64,000 bases of DNA from Anastrepha obliqua (lineage: Eukaryota > Arthropoda > Insecta > Diptera > Tephritidae), in NCBI RefSeq assembly GCF_027943255.1, contig NC_072892.1, forward strand, positions 124,389,792 to 124,453,791, written 5' to 3'. Below are positions 46,937-58,301 of the stretch, in pieces (the first letter of the stretch is position 1; every line of letters begins with the position of its first letter). Below the pieces are notes generated by a model. The model was not told where the DNA came from. It made no database searches and was given only the letters and a program-made list of their open reading frames with translations. A program made the translations under genes and the position numbers.

Positions 46937-48094
46937 CAGGGTCCGGCACTCGAAGTGTAACCAACTTCGGACCGATGCCCGTGCATCAGCTGTCTGTTAG
47001 TTGGCTAAATGACAGTCCTGAATATTGTTTATAGGCGCTTGGAAGCATTTTGTCGAGTTTTGTAACCGCAGATGGGCGCTCTCCAATAGTTTTCATCGAG
47101 TCTGGTGTCAAGGTAAAAGCGAAATATAATGGGGAAAGTATTCTGGAGGTTGCTTTGAAGCCGTGGGCAGACAAACATTTCGGTGGCAGACCATGGACGT
47201 TTCAACAGGATTCGGCATTGTCTCCCAAAGCTCGAGTGAACCAAGAATGGACTACGTCCTCACAATGGCTCTCAAATTCACTAGACGTGAATCGAATGGA
47301 TTATTCTTTGGACCATTTTGGAGAGCAAGATCCGAACTAAAACATTCACCAATCTTGAGGTGCTGAAAAACGGCATTGTTCGCGAGTGGGCCAAAATACC
47401 TGTGCTGAACCAAGGATTATTTTCCAAGGCAGCACAAACTGCTGTTGATCCAAAATCCTGTTGTTTGCGACGAAATGACGACAAAATCCTGTAGCCTGAG
47501 ACGAAATGAGTACAAAGTCCAAATCCTTAAGGAAACCAAAATCCTGCAGCTCCAGAAGAAACGACGACAAAAAATGTGAGTTAATTTACTCACTTCGAAT
47601 TACGAATTAAAATTTTTTCCATCCATTTTCAAAAATGTTCCCCTTTATATACAACAAATATTTCAATCAAAGCCTACTTATTTACACAGAAAAACAGAGC
47701 CTACTTATTTCCCCAAATAACAAGTGCTGATAAACCTCAAGAATGATAGAAACATTCTTTGCATCATGGATAAACCTTAACGTGTATAACTCACAAATGT
47801 CATATACTGTTTCAGTTTACATTATGAGTGAATATTTGAGTATTTTAATATTCGTTGCGAATGCCTCTAGGGTGATCCAACGACATACAAGTCACATTCG
47901 GGCAGCTTGCGATTCGTTTCTGAACCGTCTCGGGGCCATAGTCAAGGCAAAAGGTGGTCACATCGAGCAAAAGTAAATTGATTCTTAATTTTGTATTATT
48001 TTCACACATTTTTTTCTTTGAATTGAATAAAAATAATTTTCCAAACTAAATTTAAGGACCTTTAAATTCGTTACACTTCGCGTGCCGGACCCTG
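46937..48094 (+). mobile_element. Tc1/mariner-superfamily element with intact ends
   Basis: The ends CAGGGTCCGGCACTCGAAGT and the complement (one difference within 25 bases) are flanked by TA at 46935-46936 and 48095-48096. The transposase reads VFIESGVKVKAKY, VALKPWADKHFGGRPWTFQQ and DSALSPKARVNQEW. The C-terminal block HIRAACDSFLNRLGAIVKAK lies at 47910 after a 500-base interruption. The spacing between the second and third catalytic Asp is shortened and the frame is broken. Confidence 0.88.
47449..47575. repeat. Imperfect minisatellite inside the Tc1-like element
   Basis: CCAAAATCCTG recurs as CAAAATCCTGTTG, CAAAATCCTGTAG, CAAAGTCC, CAAAATCCTGCAG, each followed by a GACGAAATGA-like segment, with a period of about 30-34 bases. 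Confidence 0.7.
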
Positions 48095-50100
48095 TAATCT
48101 CAGTTTGGTCTTAAGCAAACCGCTGTCACAGCCCATGTGACGTCAGCAAACCAGTTTGTTCCTTCAAATTCGCTGAGTACCGATTCTTCTTCTGAACACT
48201 TTTCACCATTAACCAATTCTGGTTGAAATTCTATACCAAATCTTCGATATCAACGCTTCAGATTCCATTAGTGACGAATAATTATTACACTCTGGTTTTT
48301 CTCTTCTGCGGGGAGTGTACATTTATTTTTTGTTATTTATTATATTTGTTTCATTTTTTTCTTATGCAGGCTACATATACTTTTCAGTTACGTTGTGTTA
48401 CGAAACATAACGCAACATTACATTACATTACATTACAACAATAACATACAATAAGACATCGACGCAATTACAATACAATACAAATTACAATTGGAGTATC
48501 CAGAAGGACGAGGAAAGTGTCGCATTTTTGCATGACGTAAACTTTGAAAGGCTAAAAAGATATTTAGGAAGTTCGCAAGGTACTGTACCGTACATTAGGT
48601 ACTCTAAACATTTATTTAACCGTTAAAAATTTTACGACACAGAACCATACGACACTTTCAACCCCTAGTGCAGCACTTAAATATTTCTAGATATTCCTAG
48701 AACAGCGCATTTTGCAAACGCGAAACACTTTTATTTGCCTACATACTACACGTTTTCGCTAATACATACAAACATATACATAACACATGTAATAATTATG
48801 TTATGTTGTGTATGGTATTATAACATTTCTTAAATGTTTCTTTGTTAATTTTATTGTTTTTGTATTTGTTTTTGTTTTTGCTTTGTTAAACGCTCATTTG
48901 GTTCGAAACGTTGAGCACATTTTGTAATCGGTTGCTTATGCGATCGATCGAAGACTTTTTGCACGGACTACGTGAAAGTTAATAAACACATACATATACA
49001 GGCATATGCGTACATTTGAATAATCATGAAATTTACTGCTTCGTAGTTACGCTTAAAATACTAGAAACCTATGTTTTCCATCAATTACGAAATTATTTTA
49101 AATTTCGAAAATTTTAAGTCCTCGAGCCGCTAAGTTTTACCTATGTCGTCTAAAAGTTTTATTTTTTGTGTTTTGTTTTTTGTTTTAATTATTTTGGATC
49201 TCCAGACACATGAGTTGCGAATTTTTCTCTTTTTGCCGTTTTATCATATGTATATATTTCTGTATTTTTTGCTTATATTTAATTCTCTCGTTTTTAACGA
49301 TTTTATGGACTGTATTGTGTCAGCGTTATTTTTCATTTTTCATTTCTCATTTATTTGTGTTTTTATTCTTTGTATTTACTACATTAATCTAATTGTACAA
49401 TACATAAATTCTATACATCTAACTACTTTGTCTTACACAGTTACGTGTGTGTGTGTAAATGTTACCGAAGACTTCATTAATGAATATGCTTGAACGTGTA
49501 AACAAAAAAAAGAACTCATCTCAACAGAAGAAGCATTTTGAAATTACCAAGAAAATAAAATGCTTCACTGAAATCAAATTTAACCAAACATAAATTATTT
49601 TCAATAAACATTTTATTAAACTGAGAACTATTTATATGGAGATTTTTATAGCAGGCCAGTAATTAGTAAATTAATTTTAAATCATAACTATTTTTTATTG
49701 AATTATTAATATGAATGTAAAATGATTGAATAAAAAATATATACGCACCGATCCAAGTAGCACAGATTAATTTTATGAGCACCTTGCTGCCGCAAAGAAC
49801 GGCATGGACATAAGAACGACCACATTTTTTAGCCCTCCGGGAACGAGTGTCGGCATTTAACCGAGCAAGTTAGCTGCAAGGTCGCGAGCCTGTCTGTCGT
49901 TTTGAGCGGTAAGATACGCATAAGTATAGTAAAAGAGTCACTTTTTCATTCAAAGACATTAGGGACCATTAGCGATGAAATCTTATCTTCCTTATAATGT
50001 AAACTTAAGATGTGAGACGACGGTTAGAGTCAGAACGAATTCTAGTTCTTCGATTCAGTCTCTCAGGGTCACTGCCAAGGGAACCAGCCGGCTTTTTATA
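48095..50100. other. Gene-free, T-rich sequence with an ATTAC microsatellite
   Basis: (ATTAC)n lies at 48414-48437. 48830-49460 is strongly T-rich on the plus strand with TTTTTGTTTTTG runs; the hydrophobic frames in it are composition artefacts. Confidence 0.5.
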
Positions 50101-50102
50101 TA

Positions 50103-50791
50103 CAGGGTTTGACTGAAAAGTAATGAGCCTTCCCGCGCGGACCGTCTGCCAAGCAATCAACCGAATCGGCTGGTAGGGGAAAATGATCGTTGGACTTTCC
50201 CCTTCCACTAGAAACCGGTCCCAGTTCGCTGGCAACAGCGGTGCAGTTAACATCGCTCAACGCGTGAAAGCTGTTTTAAAAGTGTGTTAGGATTTTGCAG
50301 TGGCGAAAATGTAGCGATCGTTGGAGCAACGTTACTCGATAAAATTTTGCGTAAAGCTAAACAGTTTGTACCTCCAGAAAGCACTGTAAACGCGGCATTT
50401 TATAAATAAATGTTCCTTCGGCTGAAAAACCGCGTCGACCGGGTTCATCACGACAATGCGCCGGCACACACCGCCTTCCTCTGGTGCTTCCCCACCCTCC
50501 CTACAGCCCAGACCTGTCCCCTCCGGACTTCCTCTTGTTCCCGCGCCTGAAAAGAAAGCTGAAGGGGAGGCGTTTCGACTCCATCGAGGCAATCCAAAAA
50601 ACTGTGACAGCCGAATTGAACGTGATTCCGCCGGATGAGTTTAAAAAATGTTTCCTGCAGTGGAAGGACCGCTACCAGCGGTGCATTGACGCTCAAGGGT
50701 CCTATTTTGAAGAATATTAGTTGTATAAGCCAAAAGGTTTAATAAAACTGCTTAAAAAAAATAAGGCGCATTACTTTTCAATCAAACCCTG
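50103..50791 (+). mobile_element. Internally deleted mariner with inverted repeats
   Basis: CAGGGTTTGACTGAAAAGTA and the complement (one or two differences) bound a 689-bp element with TA on both sides. The N-terminal start near 50312 (RSLEQRYSIKFCVK) is joined to the C-terminal half: VHHDNAPAHTAFL, then in another frame PHPPYSPDLSPPDFLLFPRL to the stop at 50720. About half the normal 1.3 kb is missing. Confidence 0.9.
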
Positions 50792-51184
50792 TATTTTATA
50801 TTTTATCCTACGCACAATGGTTAGGGATCTAGAGATGATACGCTAGATAGTGACAGTTCTATTCTGATGAATATTACTTTGAATCTGATAAGACGGCAGA
50901 TGACGGCATTACTTCGTCAATTTGAACGATACCACACAATGCCGGAATATAAAACGTATACATAAATGCAATCAAACTTCTTTTTGGTTGTTTTTTTTTT
51001 TAATTTGTTTGTTTATAATTATTATTATTATTTTTTTTTTTTTGGTTTTATGAAAATTATTTCTTTCTTAAAATAAAGCCTTAGTTTTTATAACAGTCGA
51101 CGTATTTATTTCCTTTACTACGCACCCCATTACCTCTCATCCTCAGCGACGCTCGCCCGTCGGCCGGCTCCGTCCCCAAAGGGT

Positions 51185-53020
51185 TAAAAATCAAAATGGT
51201 GAGCTTCTAATATCTGATATTGAAATTTGCAACAGGTGGAAGGAATATTTCAATGCATTGCTCAGCGAAGAATACACAAGTAAACAAATCTTAAAACTAC
51301 CATACATCGAAAGCCCCATCCCGGAAATAACATCAGACGAGTTAGAACAAGCGATATCTAAAATGGTAAACGACAAAGCAACAGGGCCAGATAACGTACC
51401 AGCTGAGGTATGGAAAAGTTTGAATCCAACGGGCATCAGCTTCCTAAAATCCTTATTTAGTGACATACATTACGAAAAAATCCCCAACAGCTGGCACAGA
51501 AGCTACATCGTCCCATTCTATAAGAACAAAGGCGATGTAGGAGACTGTGGTAACTTCAGAGCAATCAAGTTGATAAGACATTCTTTCAAGATTTGGGAGC
51601 GAGTGATAAATAATAGACTTCGTAAATTGATACAGATCAGTAAGAACCAGAGCGGCTTCATGGCAGGCAAATTTACAACATAATAAAACAAAGGCAACAC
51701 AAAAAGAGTACTAGTGGAAAAGTGTAGAGAAAATAAGAAAAATATATAGTTTATTTTTATTGATCTGGAAAATGGCAGGCTCTCAGAGCACAGAAAGTAC
51801 CTGTATGCTACGTCAAAATAGTAGAGAAGATATGACAATGATATGACAATGTAATAACGGCAAATGCAATGAGTTTTCCGTAAAAGTAGGGTACACCAAG
51901 GTTCCGCATTGCGTCCGCTTCTATTCAAACTGGTCATTGACTATATAACCGCCAGCATTCAACGCGACGACCCGTCGACCATAATGCGGGCAGACGATAT
52001 TGTGCTAATGAGCGAAGATGCAAATGATATCCAAGCCACACTCAATCAGTGGCAAAACAACTTCGAGTCGCATGGCCGCAGTGGTTATGCGCTGCGGTCG
52101 CCCTAGCCGAATGCGTTGGTGCATGACTACCATTCGGAATTCAGAGAGAACGTGCGTCCGAATCTCGGGGAAAGGCCAAAATGAAGAAAACGTTTTTTCT
52201 AAAGCGGTCGGCAATGCTCCGAATGTATTTCTGAAAAAGCTTCTCATAAAAATATCTGCCGTTCCGAGTAGGCTTAAAACTGTAGGTTCCTTTATTTCCA
52301 CAAATAGGAGGAGGAGCTCGGCCAAACATCCAAAAAGGGTGAGCTGCGAGTTTTCCACCAACTCAACAACAACAAGCTTAATATCAATGTTGTTGAACGG
52401 CAGCCCACTATAGGAGGCCCCCATGTTTAAATACTTAGGCTCCGTTATAACAAAACTCTGGAGAAGTTAATGAAGACGTGCAGCATAGTTTTAGCTTGGC
52501 ATGGTGCAAATGGAAATTTCAAACAGGGGTGCTATGTGTCAAAATAATGCCACTTTATCTAAAAGGAAAAACATGTAAAACCGTCGGACACCCCAATTTG
52601 TTATATGGGGTCGAATGCTGGCCTATAAAATGCTGGTCAAATTTCAAACTGTAAAAATGGCCAGCCTCGGTCACAATGCTGGACAGAGTGCCTAATCGGT
52701 TCATTCATGGAAATCTTAAAATCGCGCCGATTGAGAAAAAAAACAAGAAATTCGTCTTCGCTGGTATGGATATGTCTAGGGGAAGCCTGAATCAGATATG
52801 ACAAAAAATGTATTAAACATCGCCACGGCGTCGAGGAAGCCAGGTCGACCAGATCATAAATGGACGATGCAAATAGAAAGTGATATAAAACTTGCGATCT
52901 TAAACACCGAGACTAACCAGAATCAAAGAATCTGAATATTACGTACTAGAAAAGCTGACATCAAGTGAAATGAGATAAAAGCACGGAAGAAAAAGAAGAA
53001 AATGTATTCACACCCTTCTC
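51185..53020 (+). mobile_element. RTE-like non-LTR retrotransposon remnant
   Basis: SKMVNDKATGPDNVPAEVWK, SYIVPFYKNKGDVGDCGNFR and KLIRHSFKIWERVINNRLRK are typical RTE-type RT blocks. FIDLENG and ADDIVLMSEDAND (the A/YADD region) follow in broken frames. After a SINE insertion FKYLGSVI and the C-terminal RWYGYV...ASRKPGRPDHKWTMQIES follow, ending in an A-rich tail. Confidence 0.85.
52093..52341 (+). mobile_element. tRNA-derived SINE, copy 3, inside the RTE-like element
   Basis: Reads GCCCTAGCCGAATGCGTTGG (A box), TCCGAATCTCGGGG (B box), the body CATAAAAATATCTGCCGTTC and the tail GGAGGAGCTCGGCCAAACAT. It interrupts the RTE reading frame between the ADD box and FKYLGSV, so it is younger than the host. 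Confidence 0.85.
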
Positions 53021-53329
53021 TCTCTCGGTCAAATTTGGTTTATGTAAATGTTTGAATTAAATTTGTCTTACATTGCAGATGAATTTTCATTTTGAAAAAT
53101 CTATTAGATTTTTGATTCCGTATACTGTCAGTGTCGAAAGAAATTTTTGGCACAATAAGTTTCGACTATTTTTTTTAATTTCGATTATTTTTTCATAAAA
53201 ATGTAGCTCATACTACAACAAAAACTATATAACACAAGGATTCGAATTTTATAAAACAAAAATTATAAAAGCACGGCAAATTTTCATCATTATTTCAAAG
53301 TTTTTACTCAGAGGTCTTAGAAAAAAATT

Positions 53330-53745
53330 GCGTATGTTATTTTATAGCTCATTAAAGAGAGACCAAATGGCATTGTCAAACGTTATGATCCACCTACAAC
53401 CTCAAACAAACGCCAACATTGAGAAACATGAAACGACGGGACGCCTGGAGACTCGCGGCAGTTATAATAGGCTGTCTGTCAGGGAACAAGCAGTCAAAAT
53501 GGGAATTCCTCACAACACACACTGTCACAGTTGTAAACAACCAGAGAAAAAGCAAACAATTTTCTATTTCCTCTGTGAACGCCCTGCCTTATGGAAGGAG
53601 AGAATGTCAACCCTTGGCAAACCACTATTCGAAAGTCTCGAACAACTATCACGCTTAGATGTCAACAACCTAATAAGGTTCCTACGCCGCACAGTCAAAA
53701 TTGTTAAATATGTTGGTAGCGAAGATGTGGCAGCAAAATAGTGCG
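53330..53745 (+). mobile_element. LINE C-terminal fragment
   Basis: NRLSVREQAVKMGIPHNTHC and HSCKQPEKKQTIFYFLCERP, then LWKERMSTLGKPLFESLEQL: a knuckle region unlike the other LINE families in the window. Confidence 0.8.
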
Positions 53746-55137
53746 CAAGCGTTAGTTGGATTCTGGATGAATCACCACTTCAACCAACCAACCAACTATA
53801 TACTTTCGAGTAAATTTATCTTTCAAATCGAGTTACATATATAGCAGGCGCCTTGGTTTATAATTTGTATACGTGTAAGTGCGCTCATATTTAGTTGTTA
53901 AGAGACTTTATGATGCGCCTCAAGAGCTTTGATACATCTTTCAAAGAATATTCCTTACATGAAATCAGCTAAGTAAATAAGCACAACGCTGTCCAGGAGG
54001 GTGTTTCGCAAGAAAATAATCTCCACGCAGAAAAAATGAAAGCTTAAAACTAATTTAAAAAAATCGTAATTTGATGAGATATTCTATGATGATTGTCGGA
54101 GGTCATTTGAGTTCTCGCAACTACATTTACGCTCGTGGCAAGTGCAAATGTAGTAAATACGTATGTAAACAACGCCGTCGAAATTCGTAAAGCCAGAAAC
54201 TAGCGTCAAATTTATGCTTAATTTTTATATAGTCTACTGTATATTTTATTTTGCCAATTTAGTTGATGCAATTTTTCAGTTGTGGCGTAAGTTTTCGAAA
54301 AACAAAAATATTTCACTCAGGGCTTGGCAAATTTCGACGTCGACGTTTAGTTGATGTGCTTTTGGAGTGAACGTTTAGCAGTTTACAAATAGTACAATAC
54401 ATGGATATTAATCTTAATGTTTATTTGAATGTATATCCCTTAAACTTTACATATACACACAGTTCCATTCTATAGTGGCAATTTTAACTTTGCATTTTCT
54501 AAGACACATTTTACATTAAAAAACCGCAACATTTGTTTTGACAACATATTTCAAAGCATCAATTTTCTCGTTAACTCTACATTTGGCATTGCATTTTTGT
54601 GTTTTGTTTTTCTTTTGGTCTGACTGTTTTACTTTTATTTATTATTTTTTTTTATTATTGTTCGGGTAGGTTTTCATATTTTGTTTCTTATTCGAATACC
54701 TTTGTATGTGTGTATGTATGAATATACAATACATATAAAGCCAACATTGAATGATTCTGATCATAAACATACTTACATATTCTTTTAATGTCACTGCGAC
54801 AATTGCTTAAGTCTTGTAATCTACCAGTGCACATACATACATACATATGTATGCACGTATGTAGGTACATACTGTGGGATCAATAGATGGTCCAGGAACG
54901 GGCCGTGCTATGAATACGAGTTCATATTTATAAATTTAGCCAACGCATAACTGTGAGAAAAGTATTTTATAATTTTTATTAATTTATTTTACTTATAAAA
55001 CTGTGGATTTTTATACCATCGAAAGCATCTGAGACGAATATAATTACGAAAATATGTATTGTAATAGGCCGCATGAAATTAATTTAAAAATAAAAACTTT
55101 AAATATACTACAAATGTACTTTCTTTTCACTTTGTAC
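53746..55137. other. Unassigned AT-rich sequence with (TATG)n/(CATA)n microsatellite
   Basis: A CATACATACATACATATGTA run lies at 54830-54870 and a TATGTGTGTATGTATG run at 54703-54720. No gene supported. Confidence 0.5.
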
Positions 55138-55139
55138 TA

Positions 55140-55983
55140 AGTGGCGCAAAATTAATCACCCTATCGGCAGATTTCTAATTTTTTCAACTGCGGTCATGCC
55201 TTAGACAGCCCCCCAACCACTTCAAGGGAAGTCGAGTCCTGTAAATCCAGGTTAAACTATGTCGGCAAACATAATATCCTGATGCTAACATGGGTCCCGG
55301 GACACGTGAGTATCGCGTGTAACGAGATCTCTGACTCATTAGCCAGAATGGGCTCTGTGGCGAACTTCCTTGGCCCGGAGCCTGTTCTGCCACTCCCTTC
55401 TACAGCCATCAAAGCCACGATTAGAAAACGGGTTACTCTAACCCACAAGCGAGCTTGGCAGGCTGATAGAGGCTACAGATGGACAAAACTGATTTTACCT
55501 GTCATGCCCGACCGACTGTCGCAGTTCCTCCTGCGACTAAGTAGAAGGGACTGTAGGAGGCTAGTTGGACTTAATTGTGTCTGAGTGCTGTACTTGCTAG
55601 TCTGTCCCGAAACCTCCCCAAAGGCACAAGAAGGCGAGCCTACAGCACGAAAGCTACAAATACGGCGGACCCAGACGTGGGTGTATAGAATTAGAGAATA
55701 TAAGTAGTCCCGGGAAGGGCGTCTCTCCATTATCAGCCAGTGCTTCTTCTACTATTGCACTGCATACGTTGCATGGCTTCTTTGTGTGCTCATGCTGCGC
55801 AGCACGTCTGCCTCATCATCTGTCCACCTTCTTGGAGGCGGTCCACGCTTTCCGCTGCCCAAAATGCGAAAGTTAAAGACAATCAATGAAGTGCGAAAAG
55901 GTCAAAATAATGATTTCCTTTACACAAAATATTTTTTTTTTTGTGTAGCAAAAAAGTTATTTGATGACTAATTTTGCGCCACT
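55140..55983. mobile_element. TGGCGCAAAAT-type MITE carrying a LINE insert
   Basis: AGTGGCGCAAAATTAATCA and the complement of AGTGGCGCAAAATTAGTCA bound the segment, with TA at 55138-55139 and 55984-55985. The middle is a LINE fragment. The same terminus occurs at 58084-58301 and at about 26010. Confidence 0.75.
55195..55735 (+). mobile_element. LINE RNase H/C-terminal fragment inside the MITE
   Basis: LTWVPGHVSIACNEISDSLA is the end of an RNase H domain, followed by RWTKLILPVMPDRLSQFLLR. The 3' tail (AAATACGGCGGACCCAGACG) resembles that of the R1-like element (AAATATGGTGTACCCAGACG at about 29160). Confidence 0.8.
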
Positions 55984-56194
55984 TATGTATATATAGTATG
56001 CCGGCAGGCTAATCACCTACACTATCATAAATCAAATAGGTTAACGAAACCAACGCAAGACAAGCCTTATTTACGAATATTCAACAATTTTTCAGCAGAC
56101 TAATGTTGTTTCGCCAGTCACTTTTAAATTTATCAGACTGTATAAATCTAAAATAGCAAAGTTCCGTACTGGCATTTTAAAACCTTAGATTTTA

Positions 56195-56450
56195 AATCAT
56201 GACAGCGCCAGCTGGAGTATCTCAAGCAAGCGTATTGGACCCCATTTTATACCTAGTAAAGCCAGGAGATATACCAACACCAACTACTTCAGGGTCCATA
56301 ATATCTGCATTTGCAGACGTCACATTTTCAATGTCAGCTAATAACAGCGAAGAAACAGCAACAAAAACACTGCAAGCCTTTCGTTTGAAAAATGGGGTAT
56401 CGAGGTCAATAAAGAAAAAACGGTTTCGATTGAGGCCTTCCTAATATTTT
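56195..56450 (+). mobile_element. Jockey-like RT fragment
   Basis: PAGVSQASVLDPILYLVKPG, DIPTPTTSGSIISAFADVTF: the jockey-type RT block B and the FADD box, here FADV, so the catalytic pair is broken. Confidence 0.85.
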
Positions 56451-57004
56451 GAAGGTATTGAAAACATATGTATTTATATTCCTTCGCTGTTGGAAACGTC
56501 AGCAATTTAATTTAATTAAATGGGGCATAAATGAATAAACAAAGAAATAAATTAACAAATAAACAGTCGTTTTATGCCATACCATATGGTCAATCTACTA
56601 GCTCGCTGTACCAAATTTTTTATATAGGGCTCTCCAATAATGACAGCTCGAAATAAAACAGTAAAGTTGTGTGGGGCTTAATGATTTTTTTATAGGCCAA
56701 TATATGCTACGAGGAGGATGATACCATATGTAGAAGTTCACGCAAGTGGAGAAAGTCGCCATTCACTTGGGAGTGGCCAGGACGATTCTTCTGCATAGTG
56801 TTCAAGCAGCTCATAACTTCCAATATTAGCCCAAGTATTCTCTGGGTAGCTTCTGAACACCTGTTCGGGAGTGAGCCAACGTGAGAAGGCGAATCCTTCC
56901 AGGATAGCTGGTTGTGCGCTGGGTTTGGGAACCGCAACTTAAAAATCTTCCCCAATGAAAAGATCTAAAAAGCCTGGTGTGTCTCTGCCCGGCTGGTTGA
57001 TGTC
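56451..57004. other. Unassigned sequence
   Basis: The minus frame near 56700-56955 (e.g. LEGFAFSRWLTPEQVF in another frame) may be a repeat scrap, but I cannot assign it. Confidence 0.4.
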
Positions 57005-57965
57005 CTCGTGAGAGTAAAAGCTGACATCAGCGCATATTCAAGAGATGCGATGGACGGGACAAGGCAAGAAAAACTTAGGACCTTGCGACGTGTACTACAG
57101 CTGCCATGTAAAAGAACTCAAATATGGTGTTGGATTTGTTGTTGGAGAGAGACTTCGTCGCCAAGTACTGTCATCCACTCCGATATTAACATCATCGGTC
57201 TTAACAAGCGCGTTGTTAGTTCTGCCTTCTCCAAGCTGGATAAAGAGGCAAAGCGAATGGGCCTGGTGGAGAACGAGGACAAAATAAAGTACCTCCTGTC
57301 ATCAAGCGAACAGTCGGCGCACTCGCGTACCAGCACTAACGTCACTGTTGACAGTTATAATTTCGAGGTTGTAGAAGACTTCGTATATTTAGGAACCAGC
57401 ATTAACACCTATAACAATGGCAGACTTGAAATCCAACGTAGAATATCTCTTGCCGCCAAGTGCTACTTTGGACTAAGTAGGCAACTGAGTAGTAAAGTCC
57501 TCGCTCGACGAACAAAACTAACACTCTACAAGACTCTCATCATGCACGTTCTAACGTTGGCAACGGCGAATATCGCAGGCGATGGAACGATGAGCTGTAT
57601 GAGCTTTACGATGACATAGACATAGCGCAGCGAATAAGGATCCAGCGCCTACGTTGGCTGGGTCAGGTCGTCCGAATGGTCACAAACGCTCCTGAAAGTA
57701 TTCGACGCGGTACCTGCTGGTGTTAGCAGAGGAAGAGGAAGGCTTCCTCGGTGTTAGAAAGATCAGGTGAAGAAAGATTTGGCTTCACTTGGTGTGTCCA
57801 GCTGGCGCCGGTTACCACGAGAAAGAAACGACTGGCGCGCTTTGTTAAACTGGGCCAAAATCGCGCAAGCGGTTATCGCGCCAATTAAGAAGATGATATG
57901 CTACGGGTATTATGTATGTGATATGACATCGTTGAAATGCTCGCAAAAAGAGTACAAATTCGAGG
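57005..57965 (+). mobile_element. LINE remnant, RT C-terminal part
   Basis: DINIIGLNKRVVSSAFSKLD, VVEDFVYLGTSINTYNNGRL, LAAKCYFGLSRQLSSKVLAR, then after a deletion VFDAVPAGVSRGRGRLP and DLASLGVSSWRRLPRERNDW. It is the RT thumb and C-terminal region of a LINE shared with the 44.2-44.6 kb fragment. Confidence 0.88.
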
Positions 57966-58083
57966 GTCCCAATTTTCAATGAATCTGCTACACAGACCCG
58001 CCTCACGTAGAGAAATGGTCTGGGTTATTTTAACTGGACCTACGATACGAGAAAATCCGATAAGAAAAACTGTAGCACTCATA

Positions 58084-58301
58084 CAAGATGGCGCAAAATT
58101 AATTAAACTACCGAAAGAGGTATAATTTGTGCAAATGGCATCGTACGTCAATCATATTTGATAGTTGTGAACTACATAAACTGCACAGTATACAAATAGC
58201 CAAAAAGTGGAACGCGTTAAGTTCAAAATAAAGATTTCCAACAGTCAAAATTATGTTTTGTTTTTTATTTAAAAACCGTTGATTCATTTTGCGCCACCTT
58301 G
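58084..58301. mobile_element. TGGCGCAAAAT-type MITE, 218 bp
   Basis: CAAGATGGCGCAAAATTAAT and the complement of CAAGGTGGCGCAAAATGAAT are inverted ends with TA at 58082-58083 and 58302-58303. The interior shares GTCAATCATATTTG with a scrap at about 35300. Confidence 0.85.

Noticed and set aside
48414..48437. CRISPR-like or other regular array
   Set aside because: Only a short ATTAC microsatellite; no spacers.
49143..49493. Hydrophobic 116-residue frame resembling a membrane protein
   Set aside because: T-rich low-complexity DNA gives Phe/Leu/Ile-rich frames by composition; no start context, splice sites or family match.
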